38,380 nt of DNA. Source: Paucilactobacillus nenjiangensis. GTDB taxonomy: Bacteria; Bacillota; Bacilli; Lactobacillales; Lactobacillaceae. The stretch lies in contig NZ_BJEB01000014.1 in the NCBI RefSeq assembly GCF_005405445.1, positions 1 through 38,380 of the forward strand. Reading direction: 5' to 3'. Below, piece by piece: positions 17,376-25,224 of the stretch; position 1 is the stretch's first letter, and each line of letters starts with the position of its first letter. The notes beneath the pieces are model-generated. The model saw only the letters and a program-made list of their open reading frames with translations. It made no database searches and had not been told where the DNA came from. Made by a program: the position numbers and the translations under genes.

Positions 17376-19295
17376 TTACGCAGTTACCGTAGTTAATTTG
17401 GTTCTATTGAGCATCAATGAACTGGCAACAACTGATAATGAACTTAATGCCATTCCTAGACCGGCTAATTCTGGACTCAAGATCAGCCCTAGTCCAACAA
17501 AAATACCAGCAGCAACGGGGATACCTAATGAGTTATAAATGAACGCCCAAAACAGATTTAACTTAATTCGATTAAACGTTTTTTGACTCAACTCGAGTGC
17601 ATTGACAACATCTAACAGATTATTCTTAACTAAGATAATGCCACCAGATTCAATTGCAATATCCGTACCAGAACCCATGGCAATGCCGACATCAGCGGTT
17701 GTTAATGCTGGCGCATCGTTAATACCATCACCAACAAAGGCTACTGGTGCTTGTTGTTGAAGTTGTTTAACGTGATCAGCCTTATCGCCGGGTAAAACAT
17801 CAGCAATGACCTCATCAATGCCAACCTGATCAGCAATTGCACGAGCAACTCGTTCGTTATCACCAGTCAGCATCACCGGACGTAGGCCACGCTTCTTAAG
17901 TGCCGCAATTGCTGTAGCCGAGCTTTGCTTTGGTGCATCCTGAATAGCAATTAACCCGATAATTTCATTATCGTAGCCAACGATCACTACGGTTTTAGCT
18001 TCGCTTTGTAGTTGTACCATCTTAACCGTTAATTGATCGGTAAGTTTATAATTATCAAGTAACTTATCATTACCAATAAAGGCTTCTTTACCATTGATTT
18101 GTGCCTTGACTCCCTTACCCTCAATCGCTTTGAAACCTTGTGCAGTATTGGGAGTGATGCCTTGCTCTTTAGCCTTTTCTAAAACAGCCGCCGCCAAAGG
18201 ATGCTCCGAAGAAATTTCTAGATTGGCTGCCACATTCAATACCGCTTGCTCATCGCCAACAATATCCGTCACCTTTGGTTTACCCACAGTGATTGTTCCT
18301 GTTTTATCAAAAACAACTGTTTTGATCGTATTAACTGCCTCTAGCACTTCACCGTTCTTAATCAGAATCCCCATCTTTGCACTCCGCCCTGTACCAACCA
18401 TTAGAGCTGTGGGGGTAGCAATTCCTAGTGCACATGGACAAGCAATAATAATCACAGAAACAGTAAATAACATGGCAGTCACTACACTAGCTCCAAGTAA
18501 AACATACCAAACGAAAAAGGCCAGAATAGCGATAATTAGAACAGCGGGAACAAAAATATCAGAAATTTTATCAACGGTTTTTTGAATCGGTGCATGACTT
18601 GTTTGAGCCTTTTTGACCATCTCAACAATTTGCGCCAATAATGTATCATCACCAACCTTACTAGCTCTAAACATAAATGTTCCTGTACTATTCATTGTTG
18701 AACCAATCACTGAATCGCCAACTTTTTTCTCGGTTGGTATGCTTTCACCTGTAACCATCGACTCATCGATTGTTGAACTACCCTCGGTAATAACACCATC
18801 TACAGCAATTTTTTGACCTGGTTTAACGCGAAGAATATCACCGACAACAACTTCTGCCATTGGAATTTTTACAATCTCACCATTGCGCAAAACCTCTGCC
18901 TCTTTTGCCTGTAAATCTAGTAACTTAGCTACTGCACCTGATGCACTACGTTTCATATTTTCTTCAAAAACTTGTCCTAATAGAATTAGTGTAATAACAA
19001 GTGCTGCGTCTTCAAAGAAAACATCTTGGTTATTAAACATTGCATAAATGCTGTATAAATAGGCTGTTCCAGTCCCAATCGCTACTAAAGTGTCCATATT
19101 AGCATGGTGGTGCCGAAATGATGCCCAAGCACTTTGTATAAATGACCGACCAGAGACAGCCATTACTGCGGTTGTCAGTAGAAACTGCGTCCACATACCT
19201 CCTGGTAACTCAAAGCCAAAAGGGCTAGCAACCATATTTATTAATATTGGAGTGGAAACAATCAAAGAAAATATAAATCGATTTCTTATATTCAT
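17376..19295 (-). CDS. copA: Copper-exporting P1B-1 ATPase CopA
   Basis: 639-residue Cu+ ATPase without an N-terminal HMA domain. Key parts: TGES (182-185), CPC (286-288) in the metal-binding helix, DKTGT with D330, SEHPL, MLTGDN and GDGINDAP. The last helices carry the Cu+ signatures YN (FIYNSLGIP) and MxxSS (GMALSSLSVVASS). The ATG at 19293-19295 overlaps the stop of the upstream cupredoxin gene in an ATGA arrangement, and AAAGGTGG precedes it. It is third in an operon of two cupredoxins, copA and a small membrane peptide, controlled by two CopY boxes. It exports Cu+ from the cytoplasm. Confidence 0.95.
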   Translation of the reverse strand: MNIRNRFIFSLIVSTPILINMVASPFGFELPGGMWTQFLLTTAVMAVSGRSFIQSAWASFRHHHANMDTLVAIGTGTAYLYSIYAMFNNQDVFFEDAALVITLILLGQVFEENMKRSASGAVAKLLDLQAKEAEVLRNGEIVKIPMAEVVVGDILRVKPGQKIAVDGVITEGSSTIDESMVTGESIPTEKKVGDSVIGSTMNSTGTFMFRASKVGDDTLLAQIVEMVKKAQTSHAPIQKTVDKISDIFVPAVLIIAILAFFVWYVLLGASVVTAMLFTVSVIIIACPCALGIATPTALMVGTGRSAKMGILIKNGEVLEAVNTIKTVVFDKTGTITVGKPKVTDIVGDEQAVLNVAANLEISSEHPLAAAVLEKAKEQGITPNTAQGFKAIEGKGVKAQINGKEAFIGNDKLLDNYKLTDQLTVKMVQLQSEAKTVVIVGYDNEIIGLIAIQDAPKQSSATAIAALKKRGLRPVMLTGDNERVARAIADQVGIDEVIADVLPGDKADHVKQLQQQAPVAFVGDGINDAPALTTADVGIAMGSGTDIAIESGGIILVKNNLLDVVNALELSQKTFNRIKLNLFWAFIYNSLGIPVAAGIFVGLGLILSPELAGLGMALSSLSVVASSLMLNRTKLTTVTA

Positions 19296-19564
19296 TTTAT
19301 AACCACCTTTCCGTAGGCCATATCCATACCACAATGAAATTGATATTCGCCGGCCTTATCAGTATTAATTGAAAAAGTTTGTTGTTCATTTATTGGCAGA
19401 AATTGTTTGATACCAAGTTCCGGCAAAACAATTGTATCGACACAGCCTTTTTCGCTGATTCTTTTAAAAGTGATTTCTGCAGGGATCCCCTTGATTAGTT
19501 CTACAGCATCTGGATGATAGCCACCATCAACGATTACCATAATGCTTTGTTTCTTATCTGTCAT
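19292..19564 (-). CDS. Cytoplasmic cupredoxin-like protein coupled to copA
   Basis: 90-residue cupredoxin-type domain with no signal peptide or membrane helix. Likely copper ligands are C41 (KGCVDT) and H77, C78, M80, M82 in FHCGMDM. The start is the ATG at 19562-19564, with GGAGG nine bases in front. Its stop overlaps the copA start by four bases, so the proteins are made together. Since CopA lacks an HMA domain, this protein may serve as its metal donor or regulatory domain in trans; inference. Confidence 0.82.
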   Translation of the reverse strand: MTDKKQSIMVIVDGGYHPDAVELIKGIPAEITFKRISEKGCVDTIVLPELGIKQFLPINEQQTFSINTDKAGEYQFHCGMDMAYGKVVIK

Positions 19565-19597
19565 AACGATTACCTCCAATATTTTTAATAAGCTTGC

Positions 19598-19969
19598 TTA
19601 TTTTACAATTACTTTTCCATGAAACATATTCATTCCGCAAGCATAGTCATACTCACCGGATTTACTTGTATCAATATCGATCACATGATCCTTATTCTGT
19701 GGTAAAAATTCATTGATACCAAAATCTTCAAAAACTACTTGCTCCAAGCAACTAGATGGATCTTTACGATTAAAGGTTATTTGGGCAGGAACTCCGCGCT
19801 TCAAAATTACGGTACTAGGCGTATAACCACCACTAACAATCACATTGACATCCTGTCTATTATCCGTTATATCTGCCGCAACCTCCTTAGCTGTATGTTT
19901 ACCGAAGAACCACCAAACAATAAATCCAACTAGCAAACCAGCTACTATTGTTACCAAAATTTTATCCAT
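19598..19969 (-). CDS. Membrane-anchored cupredoxin-like protein
   Basis: 123 residues: N-terminal transmembrane anchor (about 4-22, LVTIVAGLLVGFIVWWFF) then a cupredoxin domain clearly related to the downstream protein (same GGY-P-ILKRGVPAQITFNR framework). Candidate ligands are C74 and C111, M113, M115, H117 in ACGMNMFHG. The ATG at 19967-19969 follows AAGGAAG. It is first recognisable gene of the copA operon. The domain probably faces outside and would bind copper at the membrane surface. The two cupredoxins look like an old tandem duplication with different destinations. Confidence 0.83.
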   Translation of the reverse strand: MDKILVTIVAGLLVGFIVWWFFGKHTAKEVAADITDNRQDVNVIVSGGYTPSTVILKRGVPAQITFNRKDPSSCLEQVVFEDFGINEFLPQNKDHVIDIDTSKSGEYDYACGMNMFHGKVIVK

Positions 19970-20009
19970 GATCAGACTTCCTTTTTTTATAAAAATTAAT
20001 TTTATTCGG

Positions 20010-20111
20010 TCATACGACAACCATCTTTTTATTAAACAAGCAATTACAGTTAATTACGTTGAAGCATTTATAAGTTTTTCCATTGTGACCGTCAATTTCA
20101 TTCAGGTTCAT
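20010..20111 (-). CDS. Possible 33-residue Cys-containing leader peptide
   Basis: Open frame from the ATG at 20109-20111 just below the CopY-controlled promoter, containing a cysteine cluster (KCFNVINCNC). AGGGAG is only about two bases before the ATG, closer than usual, so translation is doubtful. If made, the C-x6-C-x-C cluster could bind Cu+ or act as a leader. It may equally be a chance frame in an untranslated leader. Confidence 0.28.
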   Translation of the reverse strand: MNLNEIDGHNGKTYKCFNVINCNCLFNKKMVVV

Positions 20112-20125
20112 CACTCCCTTACGTT

Positions 20126-20177
20126 TACACTTGTAAACGATGCAAATATCATACCTCTTAAGTTTACAAATGTAAAC
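20126..20177 (-). promoter_or_regulatory. copA-operon promoter with two CopY boxes
   Basis: Two perfect cop boxes, TACACTTGTA (20126-20135) and TACAAATGTA (20165-20174), each inside an extended GTTTAC-N4-GTAAAC palindrome, 39 bases apart. Minus-strand promoter: -35 TTTACA (20176-20171), 17 bases, -10 TATGAT (20153-20148). One box covers the -35, the other lies just past the start of transcription. CopY repression relieved by copper is expected. Confidence 0.88.
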
Positions 20178-20221
20178 ACAAAAAGCAAAAAAATTTATTC
20201 TGTTGTAAAGCCCTGGTCAAT

Positions 20222-20638
20222 TCAAGAAACTTTACCAAATTCTGCAGTATATAATTTACCAAGTAATGACAATCGCTCACGCTTCCGCTGTTTTGATGGT
20301 ACAAAAACACCGATATCCTCAATACTGAATCCCGTAACCAGGCTTTGTTCATTAAACACAATCGGGTTCTTTAAAATTTTGGGGTGCTGATATACCGCAA
20401 TCACTAATTGATTAAATGTTAGACCCTTATCAAAAACGTGTCCTTGAACAGCCTTCGAACGTATTGCAATCAAATCATCGCTACCATTATCGGATAGCAA
20501 AAACAAGTGCCTAATTTCTAATTCAGTTAATCGCTTTTGCATAATATTACGGATCTGTACATCAATTTTTTGATCATGAAACCAATCGAGCATTTTTCGT
20601 TTTGCCGGATCACTAGTATGAAAATACAGATTAATCAT
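20222..20638 (-). CDS. Spx/ArsC-family regulator-like protein lacking the CxxC switch
   Basis: 138-residue protein of the Spx/ArsC thioredoxin-like family. The N-terminus INLYFHTSDPAKRKMLDWF aligns with the Spx start, in which SDPAKRK replaces the usual CxxC. Conserved later blocks include the helix-rich insertion, LTFNQLVIAVYQHPKILKNPIVF (relative of the family PxLLxRPI motif) and a basic C-terminus. Without cysteines it cannot use the Spx disulfide switch; it may bind RNA polymerase constitutively. It lies between lgt and the copA operon. ATG at 20636-20638 follows AAAGCGAGG. Confidence 0.72.
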   Translation of the reverse strand: MINLYFHTSDPAKRKMLDWFHDQKIDVQIRNIMQKRLTELEIRHLFLLSDNGSDDLIAIRSKAVQGHVFDKGLTFNQLVIAVYQHPKILKNPIVFNEQSLVTGFSIEDIGVFVPSKQRKRERLSLLGKLYTAEFGKVS

Positions 20639-20669
20639 AATTTAGCCTCGCTTTCTTTTACATTATTAA

Positions 20670-21473
20670 TTAATCAATTAAATAATTAGAAGGTTTTTGC
20701 TGTTTCCGTCGATAAACAAAGATACTGAGCATCACAATGAAAACAATCAATGATAATAATTGTGACACACGTACTTGGCCAAATAGATACAAGCTATCAG
20801 TTCGCATTCCTTCAACAAAAAATCGACCAAATGAATACCAAATCGCATAACTTAACGCAATTTCTCCCCGTTTAAACAGACCTCTTTTATGCCGTAAACT
20901 AAGGAGTAAGATCAAGCCAACAAAATTCCATACTGATTCATATAAAAAAGTTGGTTGATGATATGCACCGCCAATGTACATCTGTTGCACGATAAAGTTA
21001 GGCAAGTGTAACTGCTGCAAAAAACTGCGTGAAACAGCAGACCCAAAGGCCTCCTGGTTAACAAAGTTACCCCATCTTCCAATAACTTGACCTAACATAA
21101 TGCCTGGCGTAACAACATCTAGGACCTGCCAAACTGATAAGCTACGCTGCCGACAGAAGACGATCAATGTAATCCCACCAGCAATTAGGCCACCATAAAT
21201 GGCAATACCCCCTTGCCAAATCGCAATGATCTCATTTAAATGTTGTGAATAATACTGCCATTCAAAAATGACATAATAGATTCGTGCGCCAATCAATCCA
21301 ATTGGCAATGCCCAGAATACTAAATCATAAATGTCATCTGCAGAAATCCTTTGTCGCTTAGTTTCGTTAATTGCAAGCAGCACACCAAGTACTGCCCCAC
21401 TTGCAATAATAATACCGTACCAATGAACCAGAAAAGGTCCTAATTTAAACGCGATCGGGTTTAGTGCTCCCAT
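20670..21473 (-). CDS. lgt: Prolipoprotein diacylglyceryl transferase (second-copy type)
   Basis: 267-residue, seven-helix membrane enzyme that transfers diacylglyceryl from phosphatidylglycerol to lipobox cysteines. Signature visible: [17 protein letters not shown], preceded by [13 protein letters not shown] and followed by [10 protein letters not shown] and [22 protein letters not shown] lies upstream of the ATG. It is 14 bases after the sensor kinase stop, in line with the two-component genes. An lgt inside a resistance island is probably additional to the housekeeping copy, which is not in this window; no obvious lipobox protein is encoded in the copper cluster. Confidence 0.92.
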   Translation of the reverse strand: MGALNPIAFKLGPFLVHWYGIIIASGAVLGVLLAINETKRQRISADDIYDLVFWALPIGLIGARIYYVIFEWQYYSQHLNEIIAIWQGGIAIYGGLIAGGITLIVFCRQRSLSVWQVLDVVTPGIMLGQVIGRWGNFVNQEAFGSAVSRSFLQQLHLPNFIVQQMYIGGAYHQPTFLYESVWNFVGLILLLSLRHKRGLFKRGEIALSYAIWYSFGRFFVEGMRTDSLYLFGQVRVSQLLSLIVFIVMLSIFVYRRKQQKPSNYLID

Positions 21474-21487
21474 ATGATCATTCCCTC

Positions 21488-22843
21488 CTAATTATTCAAT
21501 GGTAGTTTAACTGTAAAAATAGTCCCAACACCTAATTCACTGTCCACAGAAACTGAGCCACCATGAGCCACCACGATTGCTTTAACAATTGCTAAACCAA
21601 TCCCTTGGCCGCCTTGTTGGCGATTTCGTGCTGGATCAGCCATATAGAAATGATCAAATACATGTGGGACATCCTTTTCTGCAATTCCACTACCGTTGTC
21701 TTCAATAGTTAAAACAACATTATCTGCTACATGTTTTAACTTAATTATTATTTTGCCCTTTGTTTGTGTAAATTTTATGGCGTTTGACAATAAATTGGTA
21801 ATAACCTGATTTATTTTATTTGGGTCAATTGCAACGATGATTTTTTCCGTCTGGTAATCAAGCGTTATTCTTTTCTCCTCAAGATTACTTTGAAAATTAT
21901 TTAAAACCTGCTGTATCAATTTACTAAGATCAGTATCAACTTTGATTAACTTATCCTCGCGATGTTCAATTGAAGCAATATTTTCAATATTATTGATCAA
22001 GTGGGTCAACCGTATAACTTCATCATTTAAACTAACCAATCTTGCCTCATCAATTGGCCAGATTCCATCGATCATCGCTTCTAGCGAACCCTGAATCGTT
22101 GTTAATGGCGTGCGTAATTCATGAGCAATATCGGAAGACAAACGCTCCCGTAGCGCCTGATTCTTGGATAACTGGCGTGAAAGTTCGTTAGTTACATTTA
22201 CTAGCGCATTTACCTCTACGATTTGTGTTTGTTGCGGTAACTGGTTTCGATAATCCCCAGACGCTACCGCCTGAGTAAAGGATACAATTTGTCGTAACGG
22301 TCTACTTAGATCACGAGCTATCCATACTGCAATGACTATTGCAACTAAAAATACAAAGATTGAAATACCGGCCAAACTAATTCGTAAATCATTGATAAAT
22401 GCGACATCATGTCGTGTATACCCTAAAGCATCATTATGTGAGAATTGTACTAGGGCGACTTTTTTGGAATTAATCTTGATAGCTCCATTTTTTTTGTTCA
22501 TACTATCTATATTTTTGGTATTAGTAGCCCTATGTAACAAGGTTTGACTTGGTTCCCATATTATTTTATTGTCAGTATTTTTCAAAACCAAAATAAGACC
22601 ATCTTGCAATGCTCTAACACCGATCTTTTTAACTTTGGCCGGTTTCCAAGTACCATTGTTGATCAGATAACTAACCTTTAATTCGTTTTTATATGCGGTG
22701 AGCGTTGTATCATGTTTTTTCTGCACATATTTGTCAAAATGATCACTAACTAAACTCATGGTCATTAAACTAATTGAACCTACGATCAATAACACCAAAA
22801 ATATAAAAGAGATTATTAGCTGTGTCCGAATCTGTCGTTTCAT
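21488..22843 (-). CDS. Sensor histidine kinase of a copper-island two-component system
   Basis: 451 residues: transmembrane helix (about 8-30), extracellular sensing domain (about 32-150), second helix (156-176), HAMP, HisKA with phospho-His H241 in [12 protein letters not shown], and HATPase with N box ([10 protein letters not shown]), DNGSGI and [10 protein letters not shown]. The start overlaps the regulator stop by four bases (ATGA). The setting between lgt and the copper oxidase suggests it senses metal or envelope stress outside the cell; the sensing domain has no cysteines and few histidines, so direct copper binding is not evident. Confidence 0.93.
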   Translation of the reverse strand: MKRQIRTQLIISFIFLVLLIVGSISLMTMSLVSDHFDKYVQKKHDTTLTAYKNELKVSYLINNGTWKPAKVKKIGVRALQDGLILVLKNTDNKIIWEPSQTLLHRATNTKNIDSMNKKNGAIKINSKKVALVQFSHNDALGYTRHDVAFINDLRISLAGISIFVFLVAIVIAVWIARDLSRPLRQIVSFTQAVASGDYRNQLPQQTQIVEVNALVNVTNELSRQLSKNQALRERLSSDIAHELRTPLTTIQGSLEAMIDGIWPIDEARLVSLNDEVIRLTHLINNIENIASIEHREDKLIKVDTDLSKLIQQVLNNFQSNLEEKRITLDYQTEKIIVAIDPNKINQVITNLLSNAIKFTQTKGKIIIKLKHVADNVVLTIEDNGSGIAEKDVPHVFDHFYMADPARNRQQGGQGIGLAIVKAIVVAHGGSVSVDSELGVGTIFTVKLPLNN

Positions 22844-23532
22844 TCATCTTTACTCCCACCAAAACGGTAGCCTCGGCCATGAACCGTTATTATATAAACC
22901 GGCTTAGTATTATCACTTTCAATTTTTCGTCGTAAATTTTTAATATGAGAATCAATCATCCGATCTAGTCCGTCATAGTCAATTCCTCTAGTTAAATCGA
23001 TTAACTGTTCACGGGTAAATATTTGTCGATAATAGTTCGCCATTGTTGCAAGAATATCATATTCTGTATGCGTCAGTGCAATCTCCATATCATGGACAAA
23101 AACTTGTTGCGATTCTAATTTGATTTTTAACTGTCCATTGTTAAAGGAGATAACTTTTTCCGCTTGTTCTTCTGTGACACGTCGTAGTACGGTTTTTATC
23201 CGTTCTACTACCACTCGTGGACTAAAAGGCTTAACTACATAGTCATCGGCGCCAGATTGCAATCCGTTAACAATACTTTCATCACTTGATTTTGCCGTCA
23301 ACATAATTATCGGTGTTTTACTATCTTGCCGTATTCTTCTGGTCACTTCATTACCATCTAAATCTGGTAGCATAAGATCAAGCACCACCAGGTTAGGCTG
23401 CCATTTATAAAACTTGGTCAAAGCTTCCGTTCCCGAGTAGGCCACCTCAACTTCAAATTTTTGTGCGATTAAATAGGCGGTAACTATATCTACAATTTTC
23501 TTTTCATCATCGACAACTAAAATTTTAGTCAA
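22840..23532 (-). CDS. OmpR-family response regulator
   Basis: 230 residues: receiver domain with acidic pocket D8-D9, phospho-acceptor D52 (VVLDLMLPD), T/K switch residues (MLTAKSS, VVKPF), and a C-terminal winged helix (about 130-225; ending ITVHGRGYRFGG). The start is a TTG at 23530-23532 with GGAG about ten bases before it; no in-frame ATG is better placed. It overlaps the kinase start. A direct repeat of ATCTCCATA with a 22-base period just upstream is a candidate binding site. Confidence 0.92.
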   Translation of the reverse strand: MTKILVVDDEKKIVDIVTAYLIAQKFEVEVAYSGTEALTKFYKWQPNLVVLDLMLPDLDGNEVTRRIRQDSKTPIIMLTAKSSDESIVNGLQSGADDYVVKPFSPRVVVERIKTVLRRVTEEQAEKVISFNNGQLKIKLESQQVFVHDMEIALTHTEYDILATMANYYRQIFTREQLIDLTRGIDYDGLDRMIDSHIKNLRRKIESDNTKPVYIITVHGRGYRFGGSKDE

Positions 23533-23540
23533 ATTTTTTC

Positions 23541-23571
23541 ATCTCCATATATTTTGCACATAATCTCCATA
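23541..23571. promoter_or_regulatory. Direct repeat upstream of the response regulator
   Basis: ATCTCCATA occurs at 23541-23549 and again at 23563-23571, a spacing of 22 bases or two helix turns, in the gap between the divergent regulator and the small plus-strand gene. OmpR-type regulators commonly bind such direct repeats, so autoregulation is plausible. Confidence 0.42.
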
Positions 23572-23614
23572 CATCTCTGGCATAATTATCAAAAAGAAAA
23601 AGAAGTGAACAAAT

Positions 23615-23752
23615 ATGTGGATGCTAGCAACAATTCTTCTAATTATCTTCTGCCCACTGCTACTATTCATCATGATGCTGGGTTTAATTCCACCACAACA
23701 ACTTGACAGCATTAAGCAGACTTGGCGTAATTTCATTAAGCGAATTAAGTGA
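23615..23752 (+). CDS. 45-residue small membrane protein
   Basis: A plus-strand frame between the response regulator (divergent) and the multicopper oxidase (convergent, 3 bases away). It encodes one long hydrophobic helix (WMLATILLIIFCPLLLFIMM), then PPQQLDS and a basic tail ending FIKRIK. GAAGTG precedes the ATG by about six bases. The layout recalls the 54-residue DUF2933-like protein, although it lacks the His/Gly stretch. The repeat at 23541-23571 could control it together with the regulator. Function unknown. Confidence 0.5.
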   Translation: MWMLATILLIIFCPLLLFIMMLGLIPPQQLDSIKQTWRNFIKRIK

Positions 23753-23755
23753 CCG

Positions 23756-25207
23756 TTACGGCACAACTTGAATTTGGCCCATCATTCCGGTCTCTTCATG
23801 TTCAAGATTATGGCAATGATACATAAAAACCCCAGGTTGCGTGAATTTAATCATAATTTTATATTGGTTCCCCGGTCTTGTCATAATTGTGTCTTTTCTC
23901 CCTTGCATGTTACTTGCGGGTGTGTTGCCATTAACGCTCAATAACCGAAACTGAACGCCATGGATGTGAAAAGGGTGGATCTCACCCATCATATTATCCT
24001 TGTTACTAATCTTCCAAATTTGTGTCGTATTTTGTTTTACCTTTATATCAATTCGTTTCATTGAAAACTGCTTATTATTGATGCTTACCATATGTCCCAT
24101 ACCAGATAAGGTGATGTTTTGAACAACTTTTCGATTGAAATTATTGACCGACTGAATATTCGTTAGTCGATGGGGTAATTTTGCTTCTCCTCCACGATTG
24201 CTCTTTATCCTCATTGTCAGAACGCTACTTTCCTTAGACTTTAGCTTGACCTGACTTCCCTGCGAGTAACCACCTAAATCCACGACGACTTCTGCCCGCT
24301 CTCCAGGTGTTAGTATAATTTGTTTCTCTGGAACTGGCTTTTTTAAAAATCCACCATCGGTACCAATCTGGTAAAGAGGTCTACCATCATTGAGTTTAAA
24401 AATATATTTACGGGCATTGGAACCATTTAATAGGCGTAATCGAATATATTTAGTTGTTGTTTCGATATATGGATTCTGAGTACCATTTACTAATAATTTA
24501 TCACCTAATGTCCCATTACTAGATGCAGCCTGCCTATAATTCAATTGGTTATTTTTATCAAAGTTTCGATCCTGTACAACAACTGGAAAATCATCTTTAC
24601 CATAAGTTTTGGGTAACTTTATTCGCCTACTATTTTGATCATCAACCAACAAGAAGCCAGCTAGTCCTTTATAAACCTGAATAGCCGTACTGCCAACAGC
24701 ATGAGGATGATACCAAAGCGTTGCTGCTGGTTGATTAACTTTGAAATTTATTAGTCTACTCTGGCCCGCTGCAACAGTTTGATGTGGCCCACCATCACTT
24801 GAGCTTGGCAAAATTGCACCATGCCAATGAAAAGAGGTCGATTGTTTTAAATGATTTTGCGTACGAATATAAATATTTACTCCTTTTTCAACTCGAATTG
24901 TTGGTCCAAGAAACGAACCATTATAGCCATACGTTTTAGTCTTTTTCCCAGATAATAACTGCGTTACTCCAGTTTGCGCGCGTAAAGTGTAGTAAATATT
25001 ATTATTATCAATTGAATCAGGCTTTAGGACTGGTGGAACAATCAATCTGTGTTGTTTTTCTTGGTTATTGCTGATTCGTGAGTTCGTATTTGACATCATT
25101 CCGCCCTTAACTGGCGATTGTTTAAATTTAATTAGCCAAAACGCATTAAGCACAACTACGACGACAATAAAACTAATGAGTATTAAATAAAATTGCCTGT
25201 GTCGCAC
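23756..25207 (-). CDS. Membrane-anchored multicopper oxidase (CueO/CopA-like)
   Basis: 483-residue multicopper oxidase with an N-terminal signal/anchor helix (about 6-26). All four copper motifs are intact: HWHG (127-130), HPH (167-169), HPFHIHG (411-417) and HCHNLEH (464-470) with the type 1 axial methionine in ETGMM (M475). It likely oxidises Cu+ to less toxic Cu2+ at the cell surface using oxygen. The start is a GTG at 25205-25207 with GGGGG eight bases before it, 17 bases after copB. It is last gene of the copY-copZ-copB operon. No long Met-rich loop typical of E. coli CueO is present. Confidence 0.93.
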   Translation of the reverse strand: MRHRQFYLILISFIVVVVVLNAFWLIKFKQSPVKGGMMSNTNSRISNNQEKQHRLIVPPVLKPDSIDNNNIYYTLRAQTGVTQLLSGKKTKTYGYNGSFLGPTIRVEKGVNIYIRTQNHLKQSTSFHWHGAILPSSSDGGPHQTVAAGQSRLINFKVNQPAATLWYHPHAVGSTAIQVYKGLAGFLLVDDQNSRRIKLPKTYGKDDFPVVVQDRNFDKNNQLNYRQAASSNGTLGDKLLVNGTQNPYIETTTKYIRLRLLNGSNARKYIFKLNDGRPLYQIGTDGGFLKKPVPEKQIILTPGERAEVVVDLGGYSQGSQVKLKSKESSVLTMRIKSNRGGEAKLPHRLTNIQSVNNFNRKVVQNITLSGMGHMVSINNKQFSMKRIDIKVKQNTTQIWKISNKDNMMGEIHPFHIHGVQFRLLSVNGNTPASNMQGRKDTIMTRPGNQYKIMIKFTQPGVFMYHCHNLEHEETGMMGQIQVVP

Positions 25208-25224
25208 AGCATTAACCCCCTGTC

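Noticed and set aside
18094-18585. 163-codon plus-strand open frame
   Set aside because: Entirely antisense to copA, with no ribosome binding site and a composition typical of a reverse-strand shadow.
20164-20361. 65-codon minus-strand frame over the CopY boxes
   Set aside because: It overlaps the end of the Spx-like gene in another frame and the operator palindromes; no start signal.
19845-20390. 181-codon plus-strand open frame across the copA promoter
   Set aside because: It overlaps the anchored cupredoxin, the CopY boxes and the Spx-like gene; the minus-strand genes explain the region better.
23539-23766. 75-codon minus-strand frame between the oxidase and the response regulator
   Set aside because: It overlaps the regulator promoter; the plus-strand 45-residue frame has a better start and a cleaner membrane helix.
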